NCBI GenBank assembly: GCA_017590115.1
Contig: JAGGNK010007082.1
Span: forward strand, 125,495 to 189,494
Reading direction: 5' to 3'
Length of the DNA stretch: 64,000 nt
From: Montifringilla adamsi
Taxonomy: Eukaryota > Chordata > Aves > Passeriformes > Passeridae
The position numbers and the translations under genes are program-made. Below, one piece after another: positions 45,901-57,123 of the stretch; positions within the stretch are counted from its first letter, which is position 1; every line of letters begins with the position of its first letter. The notes beneath the pieces are model-generated. The model was given only the letters and a program-made list of their open reading frames with translations. It made no database searches and was not told the origin of the DNA.

Positions 45901-48900
45901 GTAAACAATTACTATCTGCTGCTGTGGAATGCAACAGGTGCATCTGTGATTGGTCCATGTGGATTGTTCTTCTCCTTCTCCTTCCCTGCTGCAGCAATGT
46001 TGAGGGCAGAACACCAGAAGACCTCTCTGGAAACTGCCTTGAAGGAAGAGACCATTGCCCTGAAGGAAGAGGCTGTGACTCTTCATCAGGAGGTGGCATC
46101 TCTACAGAGCAAATTGGAAAACCTGGAGAAGGAAAGGAAGGATGCGCTGGTGAGATTGGCAGATGCCACAAAGGGCTATTTCCTAGCTATGTTTGGACCT
46201 TGTGTTAATAATTCTAAGGGGCACCTTCTTCCAGTTTAACTTTTCTAATTGCATTCTTCTAAATAAGGAGGGAAAGATGTTGTAGTCGTGTAAAATCCAG
46301 TTCATGCTGAGGGTACTGAATTTCCTCCATGCTGGGCTTCTGTGCCCAAGAAGCTTTATTCTCAATGACCTCACTGTCTCTATTGACATTGCATGGCTTG
46401 GGGAATTCCTAGTGTCCACAGCCATGTTTGGATTTCTAACTATCTGGAAGGGGACGTGAGAGTCCCAAGTTTGCTGTTGATAGAGAGGTGTTTGGCCTTG
46501 GCCACCTGAGAGCAGCCAGTGGGGAGAGAAGAGAGGAAAGCCAAGTGCTGATCCACATCAGGACGTGTGCCTGCAAGGGGACATCTCGTCCTGAGTGGCA
46601 GCAGAGAATGACAGAGTGATCTGGCCATTGCTTCTCCCAGAGAGGGCAGTGGGGCTCTCGGGGATGGAGCCATGGAAACTCCACAGAGGAGAGGTGGAAA
46701 ACCACTCCTGTCAGCCCAAGCCCAGGGAATGAAAGACTGGGGGTGTTTGCTCTTCCCTTCCTCCCTGATGGAGAGCACATCCTCGAGGCACTGCCTCAAT
46801 CCTGCTTAGCGTGCACTTGAAATCCTGGCTGCAGTTCTGGCAGCTCCTCCCCAAAGGAGCACTGGAGTGGAGCTGCAAGAGGTCAGGGAAGGGCAGAAAG
46901 GAAGCTGGGACGGGCTGAGCGAGCTGGGAAAGATGCAGCATCACGAGGGGGCCCAGCAAAGGTGTGCAGCATCCCGAGGGACAGAGAGAGAGAGAGAGAG
47001 GAGCAGCCTGTGCCTGCCCCTGCAGCAGGAGTCCAGATCTGGTATGAAAAGCAAACCGAGAGAGGGAATGAGTGACCCTTTTTCTCCCTGTTTTACAGCA
47101 TGAACAGGACAGGCTGCAGACAGATAAAGAAAAACTAGAGTATGAAATAAAACTTCTGGAGGAATCAGTCACAGTCTCTGAAACCCGAGCAAATACAGTA
47201 ATAGACAAGAATCATTCCCTTGAACAAGAACTCCAAACTGCCCTGTCTATGTTAAAAATTAAAAATGAGGAAGTGCAAAACCAGGGGAAGAAAATGGAGA
47301 TTCTTCAGAAAGAGGCAGCAGAGACCAAAGCTTTGCAGGAGCATCTCACTCACGTGACTGCCATCCTGTCAGAGAGGGAGGGAGAAATGAAATTGTACCA
47401 AGAGGAGATTAGAATGTTGGAAAAGCAGAAAGAAATGCATAAAACTGCTCTTAATCAGGTTATTAAGGACATAACAGAGAAAGAACAGAAGACAGAATCC
47501 CAGCAGGAACAGATACAGGAGCTGGAGAAGCAGCAAGAAAAGCAAAGGATTGTTTTTAACAAAATGAGCCAAGAGCTGGAAAAGAAGGACCAAGAGATCA
47601 GATCCCAGCAAGAACTGATAAGGGAGCTGGAGAAGCAGTTAGAATTGCAGAACTCTGCTGTCAGCAGGATGAGCAAAGAGCTGGAGGAGAAACACCTGGA
47701 GATGAAATTCCAGGAGGAAAAAATAATGATTCTAGAACAGCATGGTGCAGTACAAGTCAGAAATCTGCTTGTGGATCTTGATGACATGAAAGGAAACCTG
47801 AAGGAGAAAAGGTTGGAGCTTCTTTCTCTGACTCAGCAGATTCAAGAACTGGAAAAGGAGAGAGAAGATGTGAAATCTCTAAATGCTAGCCTTGAACACC
47901 TGAGAACTGTTCTTAAGGACAGAGAGAGTGAGTGTGACGCTCAAAGGGAAGAGTTAACGCTCTTGCAGCAGCACAAGGAACAGCAAGATAGGCATCTGCA
48001 AGAGGTTCTTGGTAAAGTAGAAATCATGACACTTTCTTTATCTAAAAAAGATCAAGAGCTTGAGTCACAACAAAAACAATTGCAGGAAGTTGAAGAAGTC
48101 ATGGAAATGCAGTTAAAGACTATTCGTGACAAACTGGAGCAGACCTTAGCAGCCTTAAAAGAAAAAGATAGACTTATGGACATCCAAAAGCAACAAACAA
48201 GGAGCTATGAGGAAAAAAAAGAGGAACAGATTAATGTCTTGCACAGAGACTTAGAATACTCTAGGACAGTGTTGAAAGAAAAGGATTTAATGATTGAATC
48301 TCAGAAGGAACTGATTGAGACCTTCCAAAAACAAAAGCAGGACTCTGAACAGCAGAAGCAAATTCTGCAGTGTCTTCAAGTGGAACTAAAGGAAAAAGAG
48401 GAGGAAATTTTTTCCCTTAGAAAGCAATGTGAGGCATGCAAGGAAAAGGAGGAAAAGCATGAAGCTGAGCAAAGAAATTGCCATGCAACAACACTGAAAG
48501 AAAAAGAAGACAGGATTTGTGTTCTGGAGGATGCCATCACAAAGCTTCAACAGCAGAAGGAAGAGACAGCGGTGCAGACTAAAGCCATACTGCAAAAACT
48601 AGAATATGCTGAATCTTCTCTTGAAGCTAGAGATCAAGAGATAGTGTCTTTGCAAGAGCATGTCCAGGAGCTTCGAGAGCAGAAGGAGGTGGCAGGCAAG
48701 CAGGTCAGAAATCTAGAGCAGGATCTAGACAAAGCAAACCAGATGTTGAATAAGAACTATTTGGAGTTCCTCAAGCAGACAGAGCAAATGAACACGTTCC
48801 ATCTTCGTGAAGAAAGCATGAAAGTAGCACTAACATCATGCCAGAAGCAAGTGACTCTACTTGAGGAAGTGGTGAGGAAGAGAGATGAGGACAATGACGC

Positions 48901-51900
48901 TCTTAGGCAAAAACTTCAGCATGCAGAAGAAGAACTGAAGACTTTGCAGAATCTCCAGCTTAGGCTAACTGAGAAGAATGAAGAGGTTAGACATGATGGA
49001 GAGCAAGAGTTTCTGAAAGAAGCCTTCCCTGAGAGAGAAGGAGAGATCAAGGCTCAAAGTGAACGAAAGCAGTTAGAAGTGGAAATAAGAGCTCTCCAGG
49101 AAGATCTCCAGCATGTTCAGCAGACCCTGACAAAGAAAGATAAAGAGATCAAGTACCAGACAGACAGAGTCAAGTATTTAAAGAAGACTCTGACAGAGAG
49201 AGAACAAGAGCTTAGGAGGCAGAGTGAACTCCTGAAAGAATTAACATTGGCTTTGCGATGGAAAGATGAAGGGGAAACCCTAAAGATACAAATCCAAAAA
49301 CTCCAGAAATGGGAGGAAGAGGAAGTAGAGAAGAGGAAAATTCTCCAGGACAGAGACCATCTCTTGCAAAGGCAGAAGGAAATTACCCAACAGTTAGAAG
49401 CTGAGAGGGACGCCAGTGGTGAAGAGTTGGAGTGTGTGGCTCCTGCTTTGAAGCAGAGAGAAAGCAGAGAACATGAATGGAGAGAGAATGCTCAAGTCCT
49501 GAGTGCTGCACTGAGCAAGAGTGAAATGGCCAATGGGAATCTGAAGAAAGAAATAACCATCCTGCAGAGAATGATTTCAGAGAGAGACACAGACCGATTT
49601 CATCAACAGGTAGGCACTGGGATTGATCTTCAGTCCACTCCAGTGTCCCGGAATTATTCCAGTGATGTTTCCCATGAAGAGGTGGGTCTCTGTCCCTGTC
49701 AGTGCAGGCCTGCTGGGGTGAAGCAGCCCGGGCTGCAGCAGGCAGCCTTGTCTGTCTGCCTGGCTCCAGCCAGAGACCATTGACTGCCAGATTGTTTCAT
49801 GGTGTGCCTGGAATGACCAATCCAGCTCAGGAGCTTGCTGTTCAAATCAGCTCCAGGCCAAAAACTGGGCATGGGGAGCTGCTTCTCCTGTGCCCATGCA
49901 AGGGGCTGCAGCACATGGGGGTTTGGATTGGGTGTGGGAAGTAATGGAGCAGGTGAGCAGAGTGATGGACTAAACTGAGCTGAGTTTTGTATAGAGAGGC
50001 TGAACAGCAGCTGCACTGCTGGTGCTTCAAGGATGCTTCCTGAGATAGAAATTTCTGAGGGACAGCTTTTTCAGTGTGTTAAAAGAATGGGATTTCTGTT
50101 GATTGCCTGGTCAGATTAAATGCTTAGTTATGCATTCAGGACATGTTTGTACTTCAATCCAAAAATCACGGAGGCAGACTTGTGTGTATTTTTCCAAAGT
50201 GAACTTATTCAGGTCCTACTAGTGGAACAGTTGCAATAGCCTGTGCTACAGCTGTGCCAAGAATTTGCCTATATTCTAGTGTCCATTAGTATATTGGCAT
50301 GTAAAAAGTGCTACTAAGAAAACACTGTATTTATGCATTATACATTTACTTATGACTTGAGAAATATTACTTGAAGTCTGATCTAGGATGCTGACAAGTA
50401 TTGAGATCTGTTGATGGGAAGTAAAGGTGTGACAAAGGCAAGAAATGTGAAAAGAGCATGACATTTCAGTTACATCCATGTAGGTCAGGTATGCAAGAGC
50501 ATTCAGTCAGGTAATGCAGTGGCATCCACACAGATTGGTTTACTGCTGATACCAAGACTGCATTTATAGGTGCTCCAAGGAGCAGTTCATGGAGAAAGGC
50601 ACAAAGGAGGAGGAGGTGGCTCCTGACTAAGTTCCAAGCAATGCTTATGGCCTGATTGATAACATGGTATTTTCAAAGAGCAGTTCTGTATGAGGATGTA
50701 ACAGGTCAAGAGAATGGAGAAAAAAAAACTGTAGTGTTTTATCATTCCAGAAATGCATGCTTCACCCACATCTTGCACATTTGGTTGTCTAAGGACAGAG
50801 AGTAGAACTGTGGGTAAGAGAATTTACAGTGATGATCAAAGAGGATGACCACAGATGGTAATTAACTTCCCCAAGGGGAGTAAACGTTTAAGTATTCACA
50901 ACTGACAAGAAATTCCTGAGAGAGACAGAGGTGGAGATGGTACAGAGCTTTGTAAAACCATGAAGTGTCTGGATAGGAAATTAATGCTTCCAGTCTCTGA
51001 AACCCAGAATGGAAAAACTAGCAGGAAGCAGATACAGAACAAAGCACTCAATTCTCCAAGGGGATTTGGAGGAGGGTGCCTAGAGAGAGGGTGTGTTGTT
51101 TTGGCCAGTGAACAAGGAGAAAAAGGGCCTTAGCACTGTCCATTCGTGCTGTGGTCACTCTCCCCAGTGTATTGATTCTGACACCTTTCTAATCATTATG
51201 TGGCACCAGCTCATGGAATCTCCTCTCTGAATGCCCAGCAGGCTGTTGCTGAAGGGGAGCAGTTGTCATGGCTGTCAGAGAAGAGACTCATGTTGCAGAG
51301 CCTGGAATGTCTGCAGCGAGCAGTTGCAAAGCTGGAAGATGAAAAGGTGGAGCTCAGGCAACAAAATACTGAGCTCAGGAGGACTCTCGAGCAGGTAAAT
51401 TGGGCTTTCACTGCCTCTGCAGAGCCTCAAGCTCCTCTGGAACTTGGCAGATTAGCCCAGGCAGCGCTTTGGAGACCTCTGCTTGTTCCCTTGCCTCTCC
51501 CTGTCCCTGCTGTGGCACAGCCTTTGGTTTGTCCTCTCTCTTGGGGCAGCCCATGGCTTTCACAAGGGCACCTTCACTCCTCTGCCTCCCTCCCTGGCCC
51601 CGTGTCCCTGCACACACACACTGGCCTCTCTTGCACAGCCCCCAGCGAGAGCTTTTTGTCCCCAGTGTTGTCTGGTGCAGTTCAGGGTCTCAGAGTAGGG
51701 ATCTCCTTGCCTTGATGTCCAGAGGTCCTTTTGCTCCATGTTTGCTGACAGGTTTCTGTCACCCTCTCTCCCATCCAATCTGCAGGTGGAACATGAACGG
51801 AGGAGACTGAAGAGATGTTTTAGGGGTCGGTTACTCCCAGATGCCTCTGGATTTTCTCTCTCTGAGTCTGACCAGTGCAAGTTGCCCGCTTCTAGGGTGA

Positions 51901-53391
51901 GAGCAACATTTTCCATGGTATGAGGAGGCTTTGGTCATACAGAGCAATGATGGGAAATCCCAGTGGCAGCAGCCCTCCAGTAGAGACCTAATAGAAGTTT
52001 AATATTGCCTGTGGCTATGACCAAACAGAATGAAATAATATCCTTTCATTTTCTTCACAGGAGGAGTCTCATGCTCACTGCAGTCAGCACTTAGCTGAGT
52101 TACAGAACCAGGTGAGGAGTAGGAAGACTTTCATCCAAAGGCTGCTGTGGCTGTACTCATGGGCACAGCTATGCATGCTGTTACAGCCTGAGTTATGCTT
52201 GGCTCTCAGGAAGTGAGAGCCAAGCAGGTGTTGTCAGTTGTGCCCCTGTTGGCAACAACCATACATCCTTTACCTTGGTCTTATCTCTGACCTAAGATCA
52301 GGCAGTGGGGGAGAGAGATGGGATGTAATTCAGAATCATAGAATCATAAAATGCTTAAGGTTGGAAAAGCCCTCTCAGATAATCTAATCCCGCTATTAAG
52401 CCAGCATTGTCAATCCCAACACTAAACCATGGCCCGAAGTGCCACAGCCACATGTTTTCTGAACACTTCCAGGGACAGTGATTCCACTACTTCCCTGGGC
52501 AGTCTGTACCAGGATGTTCTCCTTTGTTGCCTGTTTCCATTTTCCCTTGACTCTGTAACAGTGGAGCTTGCATTGTAGCAGAAATCCAGCGACCTGAGGC
52601 AATACCAGAGGCTCATTATTCCACTGGGCTTAGTTGTCCACATTGTGCTCTGCTCCTGTGTAGAATGCTCTGAAGTTTGGGAGAGTTTGGTCTCTGTCCC
52701 TCAGCTGCCTGTCCAGCAGCTCAAGCAGAAGAGTCCTCCAGGAGCTCAGGGGAGCAGCAGCTCTCCTGCTGATGCACAGCCTGTGGAGAAAGGGGTCAGT
52801 GGCCCAAATGTGTGCTGTGGAAAGCAGAGCTGGCTTCCTAAATCCCATTGGAAGTCTCTCCAATAGACCTGTGGTGGCTGAGGGGTGGGCGTGGGAAGGG
52901 TTTGCCAGCCTTGAACTGGACTTGTTGCTCATCTGAGCTCTGCTGTGCCTGGGAGCCTGTTCCTTTCCCCTTGCCCAAGGGCAGAGTGTTGGTGAGGGCT
53001 GGAGTTGGAGGCTGGGTCTGCCCCGAGAGCCGGTGCCGTGGGGCTGCAGGTGCTCCTGCCAGCGTGGGCTTGTCTGAGCCGGGCCTTGTGCCTCTTTCAG
53101 GTGTCCCTGCTGCAGTCACAGCTGGCCCAAGACCGACAGCACCGGCAGAACTACATTGAGAGCTGTGCAAGGACCAGCCAGGAGCTGTCAAACCTTCACC
53201 AGGAGCTGTCCTGCTCCTTTGCAGCTGTGCTCAAGGAGCCCAAAGCTGCTGTTCTGGAAGAAGAGACTCGGAAGCTGGATCGGTCTCTGAGCCTTAACTC
53301 GGCACTGACATCCCTGAGCCATCAGTCTCTGGAGAGACAGCCCGAGCGTCCAAGAGCCAGACCTGCCAGAAGCAATGATGACCTGAGGTAA
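31013..53391 (+). CDS. CEP250: CEP250 (C-NAP1, rootletin family centrosomal protein), complete
   Basis: CEP250 sits at the proximal ends of centrioles and anchors the rootletin/CEP68 linker that holds the two centrosomes together until NEK2 phosphorylation. I rebuilt 27 coding exons with matching phases, total 6,501 nt, giving 2,166 residues plus TAA; human is 2,442. The order of recognisable blocks follows human: EAQQRQ..LVR and the W-C-x-E-L-E motif, [43 protein letters not shown], the ALALDKV block, the long repetitive coiled coil, and the C-terminal HLQQAVA-like and Q..Y.....TS.EL.....S segments. The protein is coiled coil almost throughout with no membrane segment. ATG 31013 is in CCATGG context in the CpG island. 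The gene is divergent from GDF5. One uncertain spot is exons 16-17 (see findings). Confidence 0.96.
40357..40408 (+). mobile_element. Short CR1 fragment in CEP250 intron 14
   Basis: 'gttggagcatgtccagagaagggaacagagctgggg' matches the CR1 sense segment also seen at 17.24 kb. Only about 50 bases remain. Confidence 0.6.
40823..46149 (+). CDS. CEP250: CEP250 coding exons 15-22 (residues 668-1127)
   Basis: Exons: 40823-41016, 41381-41437, 41509-41742, 44237-44396, 44512-44842, 45243-45370, 45634-45754, 45995-46149. Exon 16 ends 'gctca|gtgagg' (phase 2), and exon 17 then reads open to its end. In its first ~60 nt, however, the other frame gives the coiled-coil sequence that matches human. Exon 19 can end at a GT donor (44842) or at a GC donor with perfect AG|GCAAGT context (44824); both keep phase 1 and differ by six codons. 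Exon 18 starts with LTLSLEEKD, matching human LTLSLMEKE. Intron 17 (2.5 kb) is mostly CR1. Confidence 0.82.
42165..44225 (-). mobile_element. CR1 LINE, ~2 kb, decayed endonuclease/reverse transcriptase (antisense in CEP250 intron 17)
   Basis: Minus-strand translations in order show endonuclease remnants (around 43.74-44.0 kb), a KKGF(F/Y)KYIS(N/S)KRK segment (43.1-43.37 kb), and the reverse-transcriptase block with [25 protein letters not shown] and VVISG (42.52-42.79 kb). QGS.LGPLL.N.FINDLDE (about 42.43-42.51 kb) follows in another frame. Frameshifts and stops make it non-functional. The 3' end (gaatcacagaaaggataagg) lies at 42165. It fills most of the intron and ends next to the acceptor of exon 18. 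Confidence 0.9.
47099..49609 (+). CDS. CEP250: CEP250 giant coiled-coil exon 23 (837 codons)
   Basis: A single 2,511-nt exon, phase 0 at both ends (ttttacag acceptor, gtaggc donor), encoding residues 1128-1964. It is almost pure heptad coiled coil rich in E, K, Q and L. Human CEP250 also carries its repetitive region in one very large exon. At 47408, 47513, 47618 and 47723 the I-x-x-LE(K/Q) motif recurs exactly every 105 nt, that is 35 residues or five heptads. No stop or frameshift is present, which argues for strong constraint. Confidence 0.95.
51239..53391 (+). CDS. CEP250: CEP250 coding exons 24-27 and stop (residues 1965-2166)
   Basis: Exons: 51239-51394 (acceptor cag|cag may shift by one codon), 51786-51896, 52061-52111 and 53101-53391. 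The stop TAA is at 53389-53391; the AGGTAA there also looks like a donor, but the stop is in frame and a poly(A) signal follows. The C-terminus keeps the LEEETRKLD...SL pattern of the human tail and ends in an arginine/proline-rich segment with RSNDDLR, which is longer than the last human residues I remember. Confidence 0.88.
52333..52545 (-). mobile_element. CR1 LINE 3' fragment in CEP250 intron 26
   Basis: 'agaatcatagaatcataaaatgcttaaggttggaaaagccctctcagataatc', then 'acttccagggacagtgattccactacttccctgggcag', is the antisense CR1 tail. Confidence 0.85.
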
Positions 53392-53791
53392 CAGCACCTC
53401 TGGTCTCCATTTGAATGGAATGATTTCTCCTAAGACAAAGAGCTCATGGATGTGAGAAATGGGATCAGCTCCTCAGGACAGGGCTACCCCGTGCCTTAAA
53501 CATCTGTTGGTCTCACATTCAGCTGGTGTCAAACCTCACCTTATGTTGAGGATTAGGATCTAGGAAACATTATTTCAATGAAGTAGATGATTTCTGGAAC
53601 CAAAATGTGAATATGTGAGAAAAACAACATAGGTAAGGAGAGAGAATGATGTATGGAGAATGAAGCCTGAACAAAAAATGAATAATCCTTGAACAGTAAG
53701 ACTTGTGGGTGACATCTGTCCGAGGACAGCGACTCTACAAACAATTAAAGGGACATAACAGTTTGTGTTGTTTGCATTTTAATTTTTTTTT

Positions 53792-53797
53792 AATAAA
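53792..53797 (+). terminator. CEP250 poly(A) signal
   Basis: AATAAA 400 bases after the stop, in a T-rich context (aattttttttaataaaatgtttttc). It defines a 3'UTR of roughly 420 bases. No better candidate lies between. Confidence 0.7.
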
Positions 53798-54144
53798 ATG
53801 TTTTTCAGAAGAAAATTATACTCATTTTCACTGGCACAGTGAGGCTACTGCAACCTCTTACACAATTTCCCTTCTTGAGGGCAGAGGTGTTCCCTACAAC
53901 AAGTAATGGGAATTTGAGGTGTTACCAAACAAAGGGGTGAAGAGTGCACAGTAGGAATCAAAGTTCAGTGAGAAATGGGGCTGCCATTCCTTCTCCCTTT
54001 TCTTCCCTTTTTCCCTCCAAAGCACTGGTGGCTTTGCCCTAACAGCCAGCCTGAGGGACAGCTCAGCTGCTCACCATAGGCTGTCAGTGCCCAGCTCCAG
54101 CCCTGCCACAGCCTGAGGCCACAGACACATGGGGAGGGTGTCCT

Positions 54145-55160
54145 GGTGAATCGTTAAAGCCGAAAATCACAGACAAAGACTCTCTAACTTCAAAGTTAGA
54201 AAGTGGTATGTTTATTATGCTGGTGGGTGGCACAGTGGGGATCGTCCCCGAAGCGCGTGACCGCGCTGCATGAGGATTTTTGCCTTCCATTTATTTCCCA
54301 AAATAATACATATGCATAACCCCAGCACCTCCCATCCCCATTTTGTATTAAAATTAGTTTATTGGTCTTTTACATGTGCGCAATTCTTCTCTCGAATTGG
54401 GTCAGTGGTCTCAAATGGGGTCAGTGGTTCCAGGGACGAAGTCTGGAAAGTCTTCATCAGGTCTCTGTGACCCTCTGGCACAATCCAAGCCCCCCTGTCT
54501 CATGATGGATTAACATAGAGTGCAGGTGCTGGGCATTGTTCTACTGGTTTCAATAAGTTCCTATAATAGTTTGCTTGCTCCACTTTCTTCTATAAATTAG
54601 CTCATTGTGGCCGCCGCTCTCTTCACTGAGAGTAGCAGGCACAACTTCCAATGGATTTTTCCTGGGGAAGGCAATGAAAAGCTCAGAGAAGAAGAGAAAA
54701 TAATTCTTACCTCTATTCACTGCTCCTGTTGTTTTTGCACATGTGGAATGTGTTATGGAGATTGTTTACCAAAAGTGATTTGGTTAATTGGACACCGGTG
54801 AAAGTTATTTTGAGTGATTAGCCAGTCACTCAAAGCTGTGTCCTGTCTGTCTCAGATAGTCATGGGCTTTTCTTTAGTAGTTTGGTATAGTATCTTTTTA
54901 GTATGTAATTTAATATATTATTAGTGCAATATAGTATAGCTTAATAAAGCAATTGTTCAGCATTCTGAATCATGGAGTCAGAGCATGTTACACCCTGCCA
55001 GGGGGTCGCCTTTCTACAATAGCTCATAATATAACAATTAGCTTTAGCTTAAGCATCTAATAATCATTAACCTGTTGTTGGTGTATCTAAATTCAATATT
55101 AATTGGTTCTAACCCTCAGCTAAAATCTTAACCCTTTTAAAATCATGATTCACTGGGCAG
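54145..55160 (-). mobile_element. Older LTR-like element, split by a younger LTR
   Basis: The left part (54145-54605) has an antisense poly(A)-like 'tatgtttattatgctgg', CpG-bearing 'gaagcgcgtgaccgcgctgc' and AT-rich stretches. AT-rich sequence resumes at 55020-55160 after the inserted solo LTR. Identity as an ERV LTR is inferred from this layout. Outer boundaries are uncertain. Confidence 0.4.
54606..55019 (+). mobile_element. Solo LTR with target-site duplication
   Basis: About 414 bp from 'tgtggccgcc' to 'tttctacaa'. It contains a promoter-like 'agtatagt...' AT-rich stretch, AATAAA within 'cttaataaagcaattg' and a short R/U5-like end. It is flanked by the direct repeat TAGCTCAT at 54598-54605 and 55020-55027 (the exact cut is ambiguous by one or two bases). 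No internal retroviral sequence remains, so it is a recombined solo LTR in plus orientation. Confidence 0.75.
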
Positions 55161-55514
55161 GGGGAGCTGCTCTCCACCAGTGGCTGAATCCCCTCCTTCC
55201 TGTGCTGCCCACACTGCTGGGAGTGCAGCCCAGGACATGGGTACGTTCTGGGCCAGTGCAGGGAGAGGTGTCCTCTGATTCTTATCCTGTCAGAGTCTTA
55301 TCCTCTTAGCTTACTTCTCAGCCCAGCAACCCTGTATCTGTAGGGTCTCTGAGGAGCTGGCCAGGCTCAAACACAGGTGAAGGAAGCTGGAACTCCTTGC
55401 TTGGTCACCTCATACAGCTGCTTTCCTGCCCTAAATATTTTTTCTAGCTCCCCCAGGGTGTGACAGATTGCTGGGAGGAAGAGTGGAGCAGGATGTGGCT
55501 GGGGGATGTCTCAC

Positions 55515-55796
55515 CTCTCACCACAAAGTCCAGGGTGTTGCTGACAGCAGACCATTCTCTCGAAGCGTTGAAGGTGTAGCACTGGCAGCTGTAGCGGCCG
55601 CTGTCACCTTTCTGCACCAGGGACAGGTTGTAGTCACCTCGTTCCCTGGGGAGCAGCTGGGCTCGGATCTGGCCCTCCAGGTACAGGAAACAGCCGGTGA
55701 TGGGGTGTGTGGGGGTGCAGCGGAACATCACGTCAGCTCCCGCAGTCACCTCGTGCCCAGGCAGGACAGAGAGGTCGGGTCTGGGCAGACGGAGTT
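55515..55796 (-). CDS. Immunoglobulin-domain exon, leukocyte receptor complex / Fc receptor type
   Basis: A 282-nt exon with phase 1 at both ends (acceptor tgcccacag|aa, donor agag|gtgaga), encoding 94 residues. It starts LRLPRPDLSVLPGHEV and has the two Ig cysteines (FRC..., YSC...), DSGRYSC before the second cysteine, and an EWSAVSNTLDFVV ending that mirrors the WSxPS...L.(I/L)VV ending of LRC-family domains. Phase 1-1 Ig exons are standard for this superfamily. I found no leader, second Ig, transmembrane or tail exon nearby, so it may be a single surviving exon, a pseudogene fragment, or part of a gene broken up by the LTRs. I recall a chicken IgY Fc receptor related to LRC genes on chromosome 20; membership in that family is inference. 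Confidence 0.7.
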
Positions 55797-56380
55797 CTGT
55801 GGGCACAGGAGAGGGCATGAGAAGGTGCAGAGGGCTTTGATGTGGTGCCAGCAGCACCAGGATCTCTGTGAAGCCACCAGCTGGCTCAGGCAGAGGTGAA
55901 GATGGTCCCCACCTCTCCAAGCCAGGGAAGAGGAGGAAGAACCCTGCTGACCACGTAGACATGGAAGGCAAGTGGCTGTGTACATCCTGGTATGCCGCTG
56001 GGGTGTGTGACCCCATAAGAGGGGAAACAGCACATCCCTCACCTGCATCACTATGGTCATACTCCTATTGCCAGGTAGCCCCCACAGCTGCATCCCCGTG
56101 GCTATGGCCTGATGCCCCTGGACCTGTATAACTGTATCCCCATCTCCCTGCCCCATAGCCATGGTCCCCTCACCACCCATGAATGTGTTCCTGCTCCTCT
56201 GCATCTGGTATTTCTGAGACAAAAAGCCACATTCCTGTGTGTGCAGCAGGGAATCAAAACTGTTGGGCCAAGAGGAGGTGCCAGGGCTTTAGTGCAGGGG
56301 GCAGAGCAGAGCGCTGGGCGCCAGGCACCGCGCAGCAGCAGCAGCTCCGGGAGTGGGCAGGGGTCCCTGCAGTGCCCACC

Positions 56381-56403
56381 ATGGCCCTCAAGCAGCCAAA
56401 GGC
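56381..56403 (+). CDS. Possible short first coding exon (seven codons plus two bases)
   Basis: A GC-rich stretch ends in 'cccaccatggcc', an ideal Kozak start, followed after MALKQPK and two bases by the donor gtgagt. Phase 2 fits an acceptor at 61663 (gaccag|g), which would join it in frame to the FSIP2-like exon at 61664. The acceptor there is weak and the intron would hold all the LTR insertions, so this is only a candidate. Confidence 0.25.
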
Positions 56404-56597
56404 GTGAGTGGGTCTGGGGGTGTCACTGGGGGTTTGTGGGGGGACAGAGGGCATGGCTGGAGTGTCCTGGAGGTCAAGGGGGGCTGTTGGTGGGGCAGGG
56501 GGCTCAAGGGGTGCTGGGGAGAACTGAAGGGTGACTGAGGGAGGTGGAGACTGCAGCAGTCAGGGCTCACAGGGAGGGGTTTTCAGGGGCTGCTGGA

Positions 56598-57123
56598 TGT
56601 CTTGGTTTTGACTGGGAGAGAGATAATTTTCTCCCCAGAAGCTGTGTTTGGGATTTGAAGTGAGAACAACATTGGTATCACACTGAATTGGAGCCCCGTT
56701 GAGCTCACTCCAAGTCAAGGACTTTTCAATGTCCCATGCTCTGCCAGCAAAGGGGAGCATGGCCAGGAAACCCGACCCCCAAATGGACCACAGAACCTCT
56801 CGCCCAGTACAGAAACTGGGAGGGGGCTGGCCAGGAGCCACTGACTGCTACTGGGGAACAGGCTGAGCACTGGTCAGTGGGCGATGAGCGACTACTGGGC
56901 ACTGCTGGTTTCTCTTAGGTTTTATTCTGTTCTCTCTCCTTCCCATTACTATTCTTAACAGTAGTAGCAGCAGTAATGTCAATATATTTAGCCTTGTTTC
57001 AGTTATTCAACTATTCTTATCTCCATTCGTGGGTTTTACCTTTTCTGGATTCTCTCCCCCATCTCACCAGAGCAGCGAGCAGCTGTGTGGGACTGCGTTT
57101 CTGGCTGGGGTTAAACCACGACA
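56598..57123 (+). mobile_element. ERV LTR with adjacent primer-binding-site-like motif
   Basis: 526 bp with matching inverted ends, TGTCTTGGTTTT at the left and AAACCACGACA at the right. Directly after it comes 'ttggtgctcaactggggcac', placed and shaped like a retroviral tRNA primer-binding site. This marks it as a 5' LTR in plus orientation. Internal sequence beyond about 57.3 kb is not recognisable and no matching 3' LTR is seen. The 93-codon minus-strand ORF inside it is a shadow. Confidence 0.7.

Noticed and set aside
45475..46086. 203-codon minus-strand ORF
   Set aside because: Antisense shadow of CEP250 exons 21-22; no domain.
55468..55899. 143-codon plus-strand ORF
   Set aside because: Opposite-strand shadow of the Ig exon.
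56560..56841. Minus-strand ORF beginning MAPGQPP
   Set aside because: Lies inside the LTR at 56598-57123; a shadow, not the leader exon of the Ig gene.
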